Made by a program: the position numbers and the translations under genes. The notes beneath the pieces are model-generated. The model had not been told where the DNA came from and ran no database searches. It saw nothing but the letters and a program-made list of their open reading frames with translations. Source: Clostridiales bacterium (GTDB lineage: Bacteria > Bacillota > Dehalobacteriia > UBA4068). From it: DNA of 35,649 nucleotides. How positions within the stretch are numbered: the first letter of the stretch is position 1; every line of letters begins with the position of its first letter. Location of the stretch: the NCBI GenBank assembly GCA_009783415.1, contig WRHF01000003.1:1-35649 (forward strand), read 5' to 3'. This document shows, piece after piece, positions 15,166 through 23,652 of this stretch.

Positions 15166-17553
15166 ATGGCGGGAAATCCTAAAGTTTATCCCTTTCGCAG
15201 GAAAGAAAAGGAGAAAATCAGGGTTATAAATAAAAATTCTTGGAAGACCTGCCTATTTCTGGGAATTGCCGCCTTTTTTTTAGCCCGGGCTGAATTATTG
15301 GGGGCGCTTTATCCTTTGGCGCCGGCTTTTTTGGCGGCGGCGGTGGCTGCTTACCGGCGGCAGGGCTTGATCTATCTGATCCCTTGTGTCCTGGGCTTGG
15401 CTACAGTTTTGCCGCTTAATCTCTTATTTGCCAATACTTTGGCTCTAATTGTTTTAGGCTTGGTTTTTGCTCTTTATCCGGTGGACGGGCGTAAGCAATG
15501 GTTTATTGTCCCCGGCATGGTTTTAGCCGTAGTGGCGGTAACCAAAGGGCTGGCCCTTTCCCTCAACGGCTTTGAAAACTATTTACTGCTTATCAATATT
15601 TTTGACAGTATTTTTGCCGCCGGATTTTCCTTGATTTTTCTGGTAGTATTTGGCGCCCTGGGGCGTTATCAAACCCAGCGCCGTTTTAATATGGATGAAA
15701 TAGTTTGTATATTTATTGCCGCTATGGGTTTGGTTTGCGGCATGGGCGGTCTTGCAATCGGTACGATTGAGGTCCAAAAAGTTGTGAGCAGCTATTTGGT
15801 GCTGCTGGTGGCTTATTTGGCCGGAGCCGGAGGAGGGGCGGCTCTGGGAGCTATGGTGGGTATTGTGCCCAGCCTTTCCCAAATCGTAGCCCCGACCATT
15901 GTAGCTACATATGCTTTTTCCGGTCTATTGGCCGGGATTTTTAATGGTTTTGGCCGGATAGGCACAGTACTTGGTTTCATCTTGGGTCACTTGATTTTAG
16001 CCCTTTATTTACTGGATGCTGTACAGATCACGGCAGGGCTGGGCGCCGCCCTTATTGCCGGGCTGATTTTTTTCTTGATTCCCCAAAAATATTATCGCCG
16101 TCTGGGGGTAGCTTTTGCCACCAATGGCTTTAAAAGCAGTTTGGAGGATAAAAATGAGCGGCTTTTAGGCATTGCCCTGCGGCGGATGCGCCGGGCCGGC
16201 TGGATTTTCAGGGATTTGAGCAGCTCCTTGATGGAAATCAGTGAAGATCAGGAAAACATTGACGAAAACAATAACCGGATCATCCTCAGCCATTTGTGCC
16301 GCCAGCTCTGCAATCAATGCTCCCTGCGGGATATTTGCTGGGAAATCGACTATAAAAACACTCATGACGGTATTTTAACTCTATTTAAACGTATCGAAGC
16401 TAAAGGTCTGGCCAGTATGAAGGACATGCCTGGCAATTTTGTCAAGCGTTGTCCCCATCTCAAAGAGCTGCTGGCAGTAGCCAATTGCCTCTATGAAATG
16501 TATTGCCGCAACAATTATTGGCAAGCCCAAAGGCAAAGCAGCCGCAAGCTGCTCAGCCGCCAACTGGGGGGCATGGCCGAGGTTTTCGATAATATGGTCG
16601 GAGAAATATCCGAATACAGTGAGGAACGGGAGCTTTTGGAAAGGGAATTGGCAGCGGCTATAACCAAGCGGGGTATTTTTGTAGAAATGGCGGGAGTACA
16701 AGCCATTGGCAGTAAATCACTGGAATTATGGCTGCAATACGGTCAATGTCCGGGAGAATGGCGCTGCCGTCAGGCCCTCACGGCGGAAGTAGAGCGTTTG
16801 CTGGGCCGCAGCTTTCATATTCATGAGCAGCATTGTGCCCCGCAAAGCAATCCCGGAGAGCGCTGCCGCTATCACTTTCTGGCCAAAGGCGCCTATGGCA
16901 TAGATATTGGCCGGGCTCAGCTGAGTCAAAACGAAGGCAAAGATGGAGGTATTTGCGGGGATAGCAGTGATGCTATTCTTTTGGAAGAAGGGCGCCAGCT
17001 GATGATCATCAGCGACGGTATGGGGGTGGGGGCAAAAGCTGCCAGCCAGTCCGGCAATGCTCTTTCTTTGATCAGCCGCTTGATGCAGGCCGGTTTTATC
17101 AAAGATACGGCTATTGACACTGTCAATGCGGCCCTGGCGCTGCGCAGCAACGAGGAAAGCTTTGTCACCTTGGATCTATGTATCCTGGATCTTTACAGCG
17201 GCCAGGCCGAATTTATCAAAACCGGAGGAGCGCCCAGTTTCATAAAAAGGGGCTCCAGTGTGCGCACCATCAACAGCTCAAGCCTGCCTGCGGGTATCCT
17301 GACTAATATAGATAAAGAGGTCGTAGAGGCTCAGCTGCAGCCGGGAGATATTATTGTTCTGGCTTCCGACGGCCTTTTGGAAATAGGCCATAGGAATGAT
17401 TTGGAAAAATTAGTCAGGATAATCTCTGCCGCTGATACTCAAACTCCGCAAGAGCTGGCGGAATATTTACTAACGGAAATTATCCGTTTGAATGAAGGGA
17501 AGATCAGGGATGATATTACGATAATGGTCGCCCGGCTCAATCCTGCTGCTTGA
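15166..17553 (+). CDS. spoIIE: Stage II sporulation protein E, PP2C phosphatase
   Basis: SpoIIE is the membrane-bound PP2C-type phosphatase that dephosphorylates the anti-anti-sigma factor SpoIIAA and so switches on sigma-F in the forespore; it also binds FtsZ at the polar septum. The 795-aa product has about ten hydrophobic membrane segments (roughly residues 20-310), a cysteine-containing central region (LCRQLCNQCSLRDICW) and a C-terminal phosphatase domain. Metal-binding motifs are visible: GICGDSSDA, IISDGMGVG, LASDGLLE and RDDITIMVA. GGAGGTG lies 6 nt before the second Met (15166), so that start is preferred to 15148 in the track. It is a strong marker of endospore formation. tilS follows on the same strand, as in related genomes, but with mscL inserted between them on the opposite strand. 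Confidence 0.97.
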   Translation: MAGNPKVYPFRRKEKEKIRVINKNSWKTCLFLGIAAFFLARAELLGALYPLAPAFLAAAVAAYRRQGLIYLIPCVLGLATVLPLNLLFANTLALIVLGLVFALYPVDGRKQWFIVPGMVLAVVAVTKGLALSLNGFENYLLLINIFDSIFAAGFSLIFLVVFGALGRYQTQRRFNMDEIVCIFIAAMGLVCGMGGLAIGTIEVQKVVSSYLVLLVAYLAGAGGGAALGAMVGIVPSLSQIVAPTIVATYAFSGLLAGIFNGFGRIGTVLGFILGHLILALYLLDAVQITAGLGAALIAGLIFFLIPQKYYRRLGVAFATNGFKSSLEDKNERLLGIALRRMRRAGWIFRDLSSSLMEISEDQENIDENNNRIILSHLCRQLCNQCSLRDICWEIDYKNTHDGILTLFKRIEAKGLASMKDMPGNFVKRCPHLKELLAVANCLYEMYCRNNYWQAQRQSSRKLLSRQLGGMAEVFDNMVGEISEYSEERELLERELAAAITKRGIFVEMAGVQAIGSKSLELWLQYGQCPGEWRCRQALTAEVERLLGRSFHIHEQHCAPQSNPGERCRYHFLAKGAYGIDIGRAQLSQNEGKDGGICGDSSDAILLEEGRQLMIISDGMGVGAKAASQSGNALSLISRLMQAGFIKDTAIDTVNAALALRSNEESFVTLDLCILDLYSGQAEFIKTGGAPSFIKRGSSVRTINSSSLPAGILTNIDKEVVEAQLQPGDIIVLASDGLLEIGHRNDLEKLVRIISAADTQTPQELAEYLLTEIIRLNEGKIRDDITIMVARLNPAA

Positions 17554-17556
17554 ACC

Positions 17557-17583
17557 GGTTGCCGATTGTCAGTTGCCGGTATA
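17557..17583. repeat. Degenerate heptamer array at the spoIIE 3' end
   Basis: GGTTGCC, GATTGTC and AGTTGCC run in 7-bp phase directly after the spoIIE stop. The units are diverged, so this is a weak member of the array family and could be chance. Confidence 0.3.
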
Positions 17584-17713
17584 GTAAATAATGTATTTTT
17601 AGAGGGTCGTTCAGTCGTTTGGGTAATTATGGATTGGCAGCATTTGCCTATATTGAGAATCTGATTTGTTAACTTTGAGAAAATCCGAGAATGATGAAGA
17701 AGGTTCAGATATG

Positions 17714-17748
17714 GATAGGGGGGCAAGAGGCCCTCCTATCTCTTTTTT
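17714..17748 (+). terminator. Intrinsic terminator downstream of spoIIE
   Basis: An 11-bp stem (GATAGGGGGGC with GCCCTCCTATC, one G-T pair) closes a 5-nt loop and is followed by TCTTTTTTT. It lies 160 nt beyond the spoIIE stop and reads in the + direction. The space before it holds no gene I can support. Confidence 0.85.
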
Positions 17749-17793
17749 TAGAAGTATTGCATTTTTAAAGAAAATAGGATAAAATAAAAAAAA

Positions 17794-18210
17794 CTATGTA
17801 TCAAGCGTCAGCTGCGAGGTGCAGGCAGGGCAGCGGGTGGCTTTTTCATGCAGTTCGGTTTTGCAGAAGGGGCAGGTACGGGCGGGAGCTTTGGCAGGCT
17901 CCTCCTTTTTACCTATTGACAGCAGCCTGTTCATACCTTTAACCATTAAAAAGACTACAAAAGCCATGATAATAAAATCAATTACACTTGTAATAAATGC
18001 TCCGTATAAAACAGATACGCCGAAGATATTTAAGACCAAAGCATCAAAATTACTGCCTGCAAATAACCCTAGTATTGGGGATAATATATTGGTAGTCAAT
18101 GAGCTAACAACACCTTGAAAGGCGCCGCCGATTATAATACCTACAGCTAAAGCCATTACATTGCTTTTTAAGGCAAATTCCTTGAATTCCTGAAAGAATT
18201 TTTTCATCAT
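17794..18210 (-). CDS. mscL: Large-conductance mechanosensitive channel with C-terminal zinc ribbon
   Basis: The 138-aa protein is an MscL pore that opens under membrane tension and releases solutes after hypo-osmotic shock. The N-terminal helix and TM1 (FKEFALKSNVMALAVGIIIGGAF, quoted here as NVMALAVGIIIGGAF) and TM2 (VIDFIIMAFVVFLMVKGMNRL) are typical. The cytoplasmic tail differs from the classical helical bundle: it carries a two-knuckle zinc ribbon, CPFCKTELHEKATRCPAC. GGAGG precedes tandem ATG codons; either could start. A TTGCAA-17-TATAAT promoter lies 36 nt upstream of the start. The gene is monocistronic and sits between spoIIE and tilS on the opposite strand. Confidence 0.95.
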   Translation of the reverse strand: MMKKFFQEFKEFALKSNVMALAVGIIIGGAFQGVVSSLTTNILSPILGLFAGSNFDALVLNIFGVSVLYGAFITSVIDFIIMAFVVFLMVKGMNRLLSIGKKEEPAKAPARTCPFCKTELHEKATRCPACTSQLTLDT

Positions 18211-18245
18211 TAATACCTCCAGTCATTTTTGTAATTTCTAAGATG

Positions 18246-18274
18246 ATTATAGTATATTAATACGATAATTGCAA
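18246..18274 (-). promoter_or_regulatory. Sigma-A promoter of mscL
   Basis: On the minus strand TTGCAA (18269-18274) and a perfect TATAAT (18246-18251) are separated by 17 bp and point to mscL. The predicted 5' leader is about 30 nt and ends in GGAGG. Confidence 0.75.
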
Positions 18275-18335
18275 GCTGCACTGCGGGAAAATATAATTGA
18301 GGTGAAGTGGGATCAAAAATATCCGTACGTCTTTA

Positions 18336-19268
18336 TTGACTATAGTGAAAAAATTTATTAGCAGGTATCAGCTTTTTCAACCCGGGGATAAATTGGTGCT
18401 GGCTGTTTCCGGTGGGATGGATTCTTTGGTGATGCTGGATATGCTTTGCTGCCTTGCTGATGAACTGGGCATTACTGAGATGAAAGTGGCTCATTTTGAT
18501 CATCATTTGCGTCCGGCAAGCGCTGAGGAAGGGGACTTTGCGGAGAAGGAGGCCGGGCGCCGGGGTTTGGCTTGTTGTCGCGGCGGAGCTGATATCGGGG
18601 CTTTATCCGGTAATCTGGAAGATAATGCCCGCCGGGCCCGTTATGCTTTTTTTCGGGAGGTTGCAGGCGATATGGGCAGGGCAAAAATTGTCACGGCTCA
18701 CCATGCCTTGGATCAGGCAGAAACAGTGCTGCTTCATCTGCTGCGGGGCAGCGGTACCGAAGGTCTTGCAGCCATCTCTCCCGCGGAAGGGGACTTGATC
18801 CGGCCTTTGCTTTGTCTTTCCCGGGAGGAAATTGAAATATACCAAAAGGAAGCCGGTATCGGTTTTTGCCGGGATGAAAGTAATTTTTCCCTGGAATTTC
18901 AGCGTAACCGCCTGCGTTTGGAGTTGATTCCAACTCTCCTAAAATATAATCCCAAAGTGATAAGCGCTCTTTGTGCCACGGCGGAAATTTGCCGGGCCGA
19001 TAATGAGTATCTAGCAGAGGAAGCAGCCTGCCTTTTCCCGGATCTATGGCATGATCAGGAGTTGAGACTGAATGACCAACCCTTGGCTTTGCGCCGGCGC
19101 TTACTTCGCCTGGCCTTTCGCCAAGCAGGAGGAGGTGAATTATCTTTTGCTCAAACCGAAGCAGTCTTGGCTCTCAAAGAGGGACAGCGCCTGGCCCTGC
19201 CGGGGAGGATTCAGGCATCTTATCGGATGGGGTCTTATTCTTTTTCTTCAACCCCAGTCAGGGATTGA
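18336..19268 (+). CDS. tilS: tRNA(Ile)-lysidine synthetase
   Basis: TilS converts the wobble cytidine of the CAU-anticodon isoleucine tRNA to lysidine with ATP, so that AUA codons are read as isoleucine. The PP-loop SGGMDSLVML lies near residue 26, and HFDHHLRPAS, NLEDNARRARYAFF and TAHHALDQAETVLLHLLRGSG are the standard TilS motifs, followed by the RDESNFSLEFQRNRLR segment. At 310 aa it has the N-terminal catalytic domain and part of the substrate domain but lacks the C-terminal TilS_C domain found in longer homologues; short forms are known. The start is unclear: the track uses a TTG at 18336, a GTG at 18345 is also possible, and neither has a strong Shine-Dalgarno sequence. An in-frame TGA at 18303 rules out anything earlier. 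Confidence 0.93.
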   Translation: MTIVKKFISRYQLFQPGDKLVLAVSGGMDSLVMLDMLCCLADELGITEMKVAHFDHHLRPASAEEGDFAEKEAGRRGLACCRGGADIGALSGNLEDNARRARYAFFREVAGDMGRAKIVTAHHALDQAETVLLHLLRGSGTEGLAAISPAEGDLIRPLLCLSREEIEIYQKEAGIGFCRDESNFSLEFQRNRLRLELIPTLLKYNPKVISALCATAEICRADNEYLAEEAACLFPDLWHDQELRLNDQPLALRRRLLRLAFRQAGGGELSFAQTEAVLALKEGQRLALPGRIQASYRMGSYSFSSTPVRD

Positions 19269-19330
19269 TAGAATCCCTCATGATAAAAATAGTAACAAAT
19301 AGAAATTCAACCGGAGTATAGCATTCCGGC

Positions 19331-19364
19331 AAAAGAGGAGTACAATGTGCGGCCTCTTTTTTTT
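19331..19364 (+). terminator. Intrinsic terminator after tilS
   Basis: AAAAGAGG pairs with CCTCTTTT across a 14-nt loop and runs into TTTTTTTT. It closes the tilS transcript and separates it from pgsB. The rest of the gap to 19524 holds AT-rich sequence with possible -10 elements (TATACT and TATAAT near 19430-19446) but no clear -35. Confidence 0.75.
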
Positions 19365-19524
19365 GCCTCTCCAATAAAAGCATTTAGACACAAATTTTCT
19401 GCATTTAAACTTATAATTTCCAAAAATAGGATATACTATGCTATAATAATTCTTGAGTTAAAAGACTTAATTAATATAATTTCTTAATTATGGAGATTAA
19501 ATAAAACAGTAAAGAGTGATTGCA

Positions 19525-20793
19525 ATGCTTATTCTTTTTCTTATCGGTATTAGTTTTATACTGCTATTCGTTCTGGGTTTTCTTGATATGTATAAAAATC
19601 AAAATTACCTGGATAAAATTAGGATTCGCGTTAATGTTAACGGGATCAGAGGAAAATCTACTGCTACACGATTGATTTCAGCTATTTTTTCCGAAGCGGG
19701 CCTAAATACTATCGGGAAAACCACCGGAACTGCCGCCAGATTTATTATCCCGGCCGGTAAGCAGGAAATTCCTATTAAACGTCCTCCTGAGGGCCCGAAC
19801 ATAAAAGAGCAAATGAAAATTATCAAACGCGCCGCTTCTTTGGGAGCTGAAGCGCTTGTCTGCGAATGTATGGCTGTCAAGCCCGAATATCAGGACATCT
19901 ATACGAATCGCATGTTTAAGGCCAACGCGACGGTTATTGTAAACGTACTGGAAGATCATCTTGATATGATGGGCCCTTCTCTGGATGAGGTCGCCCTTGC
20001 CTTTTCCCGCACTATACCTCATAACGGTAAACTAGTAACAGTAAGAGATAAATACACTGAGTTTTTTACCGATATTGCTGAATCCAGAGGAACTCAGGTT
20101 TTTATCGCCGACTGTGATAAGATCCCGGAAGGCTATTTGGATAAATTTGACTATGTTTTGTTTCCGGATAATGTTGCGCTGGGTTTGGCCTGTGCGGAAG
20201 CCTTTGATATCGACCATGAAACCGCTCTAAGAGGAATGCTCAAGGCCCGGCCGGACCCTGGTGTTTTGAAAATAACTAAACTGGACGAGGAAATATGGGG
20301 CGGGGCTGTTTTTGCCAACGGATTTGCCGCAAACGAGCCGGCATCAACCCTTTTGATTTGGAAAAGGCTGAAAGAAAACCATTCCTTTTCCGGGGAAATT
20401 GTGGTGCTTTTTAATGGCAGGCCGGATCGGGTCGATAGAACAAAGCAATTCGTAAATGATTTTTTTCCCCATCTGGAAGGCGCATTTTTGATTGGGATGG
20501 GACAGGAAATACGGGATATTCAAAGAGCTTGGGAAAACGGGAAGTTTCCCGGGATTTCGGAATATTTGCATTGGGAAAATTACTCTGTTGATGAGCTTTT
20601 GGAGAACATAAAGCCGTTTATTAGAAATCGCCTGCTTTTTGGAGTGGGTAATATTCATGGGGACGGGGAAGGGTTTGTTGAGCGCTTGCTTGAACCTGGA
20701 GAATCTGTCCCTGAACAAGCCGAGGCCGTTTATAAAAAGGATCCGTGGGAAAGAAGCGAAGAAAAAGCAACTGCAAAACTTGCTTCAATATAA
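19525..20793 (+). CDS. pgsB: Poly-gamma-glutamate synthase subunit PgsB/CapB
   Basis: PgsB is the ATP-dependent amide ligase that polymerises glutamate through its gamma-carboxyl at the membrane, together with PgsC and PgsA. The 422-aa protein begins with a membrane anchor (LILFLIGISFILLFVLGFLD), then carries the Mur-ligase-like P-loop VNGIRGKSTATRL and TTGTAARFI, ECMAVKPEYQ, NVLEDHLDMMG and FNGRPDRVDRTKQF. The length is slightly above the Bacillus protein. The track starts at a GTG (19516); the ATG three codons later, with GAGTG about 7 nt before it, is preferred with moderate confidence. It is the first gene of a tight pgsB-pgsC-pgsA set. No PgsE, glutamate racemase or depolymerase gene is visible nearby. 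Confidence 0.93.
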   Translation: MLILFLIGISFILLFVLGFLDMYKNQNYLDKIRIRVNVNGIRGKSTATRLISAIFSEAGLNTIGKTTGTAARFIIPAGKQEIPIKRPPEGPNIKEQMKIIKRAASLGAEALVCECMAVKPEYQDIYTNRMFKANATVIVNVLEDHLDMMGPSLDEVALAFSRTIPHNGKLVTVRDKYTEFFTDIAESRGTQVFIADCDKIPEGYLDKFDYVLFPDNVALGLACAEAFDIDHETALRGMLKARPDPGVLKITKLDEEIWGGAVFANGFAANEPASTLLIWKRLKENHSFSGEIVVLFNGRPDRVDRTKQFVNDFFPHLEGAFLIGMGQEIRDIQRAWENGKFPGISEYLHWENYSVDELLENIKPFIRNRLLFGVGNIHGDGEGFVERLLEPGESVPEQAEAVYKKDPWERSEEKATAKLASI

Positions 20794-20820
20794 TTTTTGA
20801 TTAGATAGGAAGGATTGATA

Positions 20821-21273
20821 ATGTATCTCAGTGATCTTTACATAGCGCTTTTAATAGGGCTTACAGTCAGTCTCTTAGCTTCGGAATTTTTCGGAGTACT
20901 TCCGGGGGGTATTATTGTTCCCGGGTATTTGGCTTTGGTTTGCGATACGCCCTCAGTGGTGTTACTGGCAATTTTGATAAGTATAATCACCTATTTTCTT
21001 GTCAAGTATCCCCTGGCAAAAGTAATGATTTTATATGGGCGTAGAAGATTTGTTGCTATCTTGATTATTGCGATCCTGATCAAGCTTGGGCTCGAGTTCT
21101 TTTTCCCGGTTCTGCCTTTTGCGGAGTTTGAGTTTAGGGGGATTGGTATTGTTGTGCCGGCGCTTATCGCCAACTGTTATTTCAGACAAGGTGTAAAGCT
21201 GACCTTAACTGCTACGACAGTTACAACTTTAGTTACGTTTGGTTTTGTTTCGGTTTTCTATTATCTCTTTTAA
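20821..21273 (+). CDS. pgsC: Poly-gamma-glutamate biosynthesis protein PgsC/CapC
   Basis: PgsC is the small polytopic membrane partner of PgsB in the polymerase. The 150-aa length equals the usual PgsC size. LYIALLIGLTVSLLASE, FGVLPGGIIVPGYLAL and the following hydrophobic helices give four or five membrane segments, and the motif VLPGGIIVPGYLAL is typical of the family. GGAAGG lies 8 nt before the ATG at 20821; the track's TTG two codons earlier is inside that spacing. It lies 27 nt after pgsB and 22 nt before pgsA. Confidence 0.93.
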   Translation: MYLSDLYIALLIGLTVSLLASEFFGVLPGGIIVPGYLALVCDTPSVVLLAILISIITYFLVKYPLAKVMILYGRRRFVAILIIAILIKLGLEFFFPVLPFAEFEFRGIGIVVPALIANCYFRQGVKLTLTATTVTTLVTFGFVSVFYYLF

Positions 21274-21295
21274 GCTTTGTTTAGGAGGTTGCTTC

Positions 21296-22594
21296 ATGAA
21301 AGTGCAAAAAAATATCAGACATAAGAAAGCTTCCTTTTTGCCCGCAAAAAAGCCAAATAGCGACGATCATTTTTATGATTATTATTTTCCTGAAAATGAG
21401 CTTTCTTTGAACCTTAAAGAACGCGTCATGAAATACAAAGCCCGTCTTAAGCCCCTAAGCTGGCAGGCTTGCTGTATAAGCATAGCAATACTATTCGCCG
21501 TTTTGGTTGGAATCAATCATTATAGTCTTCGTCATGATCGCTGTCAAGAAAGCAGCTCTTTGCAGTCTTTGCTTGCACATTTCAAATCCGGCTCTAAAAT
21601 TGCTTTCAAAGGAGCATTTGTCGGGGATATTATTTTAGGAAGAAGCATCAGCCAAATCGGCAAACAATACGGATATGATTTTATTTTTAAGTATGCAAAA
21701 GATTATTTCACAGATTGCAATTATGTTCTCGGTAATTTTGAAAATCCTGTTTTAGAAGATAATAAACAGTATCATAAAGCTGCCGAAAAAGATATCCTAT
21801 TATCCTGCAGCAAAAACTCTTTGCCATCGCTAAAAAATGCCGGGTTTACACTTATGGGTATTGCAAATAATCACATGTTGGACTATGGGGAAGAGTCCTG
21901 TACCGACACTCTGAAAGCCTTTGATGAATCACCATTATCAATATATGTAGGTGCGGGAAAGAATTTAATGGAAGCGGCAAACGCTGTGGTTGAAGATTTT
22001 AACGGGCTAAATGTCTCAACAATAGCTTTAGCTGACAGCAGTATTTGCTTTTCTTATAATGCAGCACAAGATGATAAAACTGGAGTTTTTCTTACCAGCA
22101 ATAAAAGCCCGACTTACTTGGAGGCAACTGCGCTTGCAGCATCGTCATCAGATTTTGTGATTGTTTTTATCCATTGGGGTCGTGAATATACTTCAACAGT
22201 CTCTCAAAGGCAGAGAGATATTGGAAGAGAACTGATAGATGCCGGGGCAGATATTGTTGTAGGCTCTCATTCCCATACTCTTCAGCCTGTTGAAATATAT
22301 AGGGATGGTATAATTTTTTATAGTTTAGGTAATTTTGTTTTTGATCAGGGATGGAGCAGGACAAAGGATTCGTGCCTGCTCAGGTTTGCTTTGAGCTTGG
22401 ATGGGGAAAGGGTTTTTGAGGCTGTTCCAATGAGAATTGAAAATGCGCAGCCAGCCGAAACAAAAAACCCGGTTTTTACGAAGAGGATTTTTCGTACTTT
22501 GTCAAAGTATTTAGAAAAATCCAGTTATAAAATAGAAAATAATAGGCTCTATATTTACCCTCCGATTTTTAAAGAACCTGGCAGGATGCATTGA
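21296..22594 (+). CDS. pgsA: Poly-gamma-glutamate capsule protein PgsA/CapA
   Basis: PgsA is the membrane-anchored metallophosphatase-like subunit needed for synthesis or export of poly-gamma-glutamate. The 432-aa protein has a single membrane segment near residues 58-80 after a basic, cytoplasmic N-terminus, then a CapA domain: FVGDIILGRSI, GNFENPVLED, MGIANNHMLDYGEE, FIHWGREYTS, GADIVVGSHSHTLQPVE and YSLGNFVFDQ. These hold the histidine, asparagine and aspartate residues typical of the metallophosphoesterase fold. TAGGAGG lies 6 nt before the ATG at 21296, which rules out the earlier start in the track. Its stop overlaps the -35 box of the cbiM promoter. Confidence 0.93.
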   Translation: MKVQKNIRHKKASFLPAKKPNSDDHFYDYYFPENELSLNLKERVMKYKARLKPLSWQACCISIAILFAVLVGINHYSLRHDRCQESSSLQSLLAHFKSGSKIAFKGAFVGDIILGRSISQIGKQYGYDFIFKYAKDYFTDCNYVLGNFENPVLEDNKQYHKAAEKDILLSCSKNSLPSLKNAGFTLMGIANNHMLDYGEESCTDTLKAFDESPLSIYVGAGKNLMEAANAVVEDFNGLNVSTIALADSSICFSYNAAQDDKTGVFLTSNKSPTYLEATALAASSSDFVIVFIHWGREYTSTVSQRQRDIGRELIDAGADIVVGSHSHTLQPVEIYRDGIIFYSLGNFVFDQGWSRTKDSCLLRFALSLDGERVFEAVPMRIENAQPAETKNPVFTKRIFRTLSKYLEKSSYKIENNRLYIYPPIFKEPGRMH

Positions 22595-22619
22595 CAGATT
22601 CCATAAAAATGTTTATAAT
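22591..22619 (+). promoter_or_regulatory. Consensus sigma-A promoter for the cbiM leader
   Basis: A perfect TTGACA (22591-22596) and a perfect TATAAT (22614-22619) are 17 bp apart. The -35 overlaps the pgsA stop codon. A promoter this strong ahead of a transporter gene usually requires a downstream switch, and the leader contains a terminator. Confidence 0.9.
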
Positions 22620-22625
22620 CTAAAA

Positions 22626-22735
22626 AGAGTCCGGTCATGAAGGCTGGGAATACAGCTTATAATTGATTATCTTTTTACACTTCAAACATATTAAGCCAAG
22701 AAGGCTTTCACCTGGAAAGTCTTTTTGGCTTTTTA
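22626..22735 (+). promoter_or_regulatory. cbiM 5' leader with intrinsic terminator, candidate metal or cofactor switch
   Basis: The leader of about 130 nt contains a small hairpin (AAGGCTGGGAATACAGCTT, about 22641-22659) and then a strong, nearly perfect stem (AAGCCAAGAAGGCTTTC with GGAAAGTCTTTTTGGCTT, 22693-22731) followed by TTTTTAG. This looks like premature termination control of cbiM. It is too short for a cobalamin riboswitch and I do not see the NiCo aptamer core, so the sensor, if any, is unknown. Confidence 0.5.
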
Positions 22736-22758
22736 GTTTCTGTAAAGGAGTTGATCTT

Positions 22759-23652
22759 ATGCATATGGCTGATGCTTTACTATCTTTTCCGGTGGCTGGG
22801 GTTATGCTGACTGTTAGCGGTGCTTCTTTAGTTATTGCCGGGAAGAAATCCGCTTATTTGGGAGAAGAAAAAATTCCCCTCTTGGGGGTGATGGGAGCTT
22901 TTGTCTTTGCCGCCCAAATGGTAAATTTTACCATCCCTGGGACGGGCGCCAGCGGACATATCGGCGGCGGCATTTTACTGGCTGCCCTTTTGGGGCCTGC
23001 TCCGGCTCTTTTGGTAATGGCGGCTGTGCTTTTGATCCAATGCCTCTTTTTTGCCGACGGAGGTTTGTTGGCTTATGGCTGCAATCTCTTCAATCTGGGG
23101 ATTTGCTCTTCTGCGCTGGCTTATTACTTAGTATACCGGCCTTTGGCAGGCAATCCTAAGCGGCTGAGCCTGGCCGCCATACTCTCTGCGGTGGTTGGCT
23201 TGCAGCTGGGTTCTTTGGCTTTGGTTGGGCAGGTTTGTCTTTCCGGGATGACCAAACTGCCTTTTGGGGCCTTTGCTGCCTTAATGCAGCCAATTCATCT
23301 GCTGATAGGCTTGGCGGAGGGCTTGATTACAGCCGGGGTATTGATTTTTATCCGGCGGGTCCGTCCGGAGCTCCTCTATAGCAGGGAAAAACATAGTTTT
23401 GCCTGGAAAAAGCCGGCAGTTGTTATTCTGGTTATTGCCGTACTTTTGGCCGGAGGCTTGTCTATCCTGGCCTCGGCTCAGCCGGATGGCTTGGAATGGG
23501 CTTTGGAAAAATTAGGTTTTCAGCCCGGTGAGGATGATGCTTATGGCAGCCCTTCTCTGAATCTGTTGGGCAGCGGAGTTGTTCTGATTTTCCTGACTGT
23601 GCCGGGCTATCTGCTTTGGCGGCTCAAAAAACGCCCCCGGGGTGAAAATTAA
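22759..23652 (+). CDS. cbiM: Cobalt/nickel ECF transporter substrate subunit CbiM with fused CbiN-like domain
   Basis: The 297-aa membrane protein is the substrate-binding S component of an energy-coupling-factor importer for Co2+ or Ni2+. The mature N-terminus MHMADALLSFPVAG is diagnostic: the amino group and His2 bind the metal. TIPGTGASGHIGGGILLAALLGP, quoted in part as GTGASGHIGGG, supplies further ligands. At the C-terminus ASAQPDGLEWALEKLG is the PDGLE domain that otherwise forms the separate subunit CbiN/NikN, so this is a CbiMN fusion. AAAGGAG lies 8 nt before the ATG at 22759; the 32 extra residues in the track translate the leader terminator. cbiQ overlaps its stop (TAATG). Confidence 0.9.
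   Translation: MHMADALLSFPVAGVMLTVSGASLVIAGKKSAYLGEEKIPLLGVMGAFVFAAQMVNFTIPGTGASGHIGGGILLAALLGPAPALLVMAAVLLIQCLFFADGGLLAYGCNLFNLGICSSALAYYLVYRPLAGNPKRLSLAAILSAVVGLQLGSLALVGQVCLSGMTKLPFGAFAALMQPIHLLIGLAEGLITAGVLIFIRRVRPELLYSREKHSFAWKKPAVVILVIAVLLAGGLSILASAQPDGLEWALEKLGFQPGEDDAYGSPSLNLLGSGVVLIFLTVPGYLLWRLKKRPRGEN

Noticed and set aside
14988-15182. 64-aa ORF ahead of spoIIE
   Set aside because: It overlaps the spoIIE promoter and ribosome binding site and has no Shine-Dalgarno sequence of its own.
22626-22735. Cobalamin or NiCo riboswitch
   Set aside because: The leader is too short for a B12 aptamer and I cannot find the conserved core of either class; kept only as an unassigned leader with a terminator.
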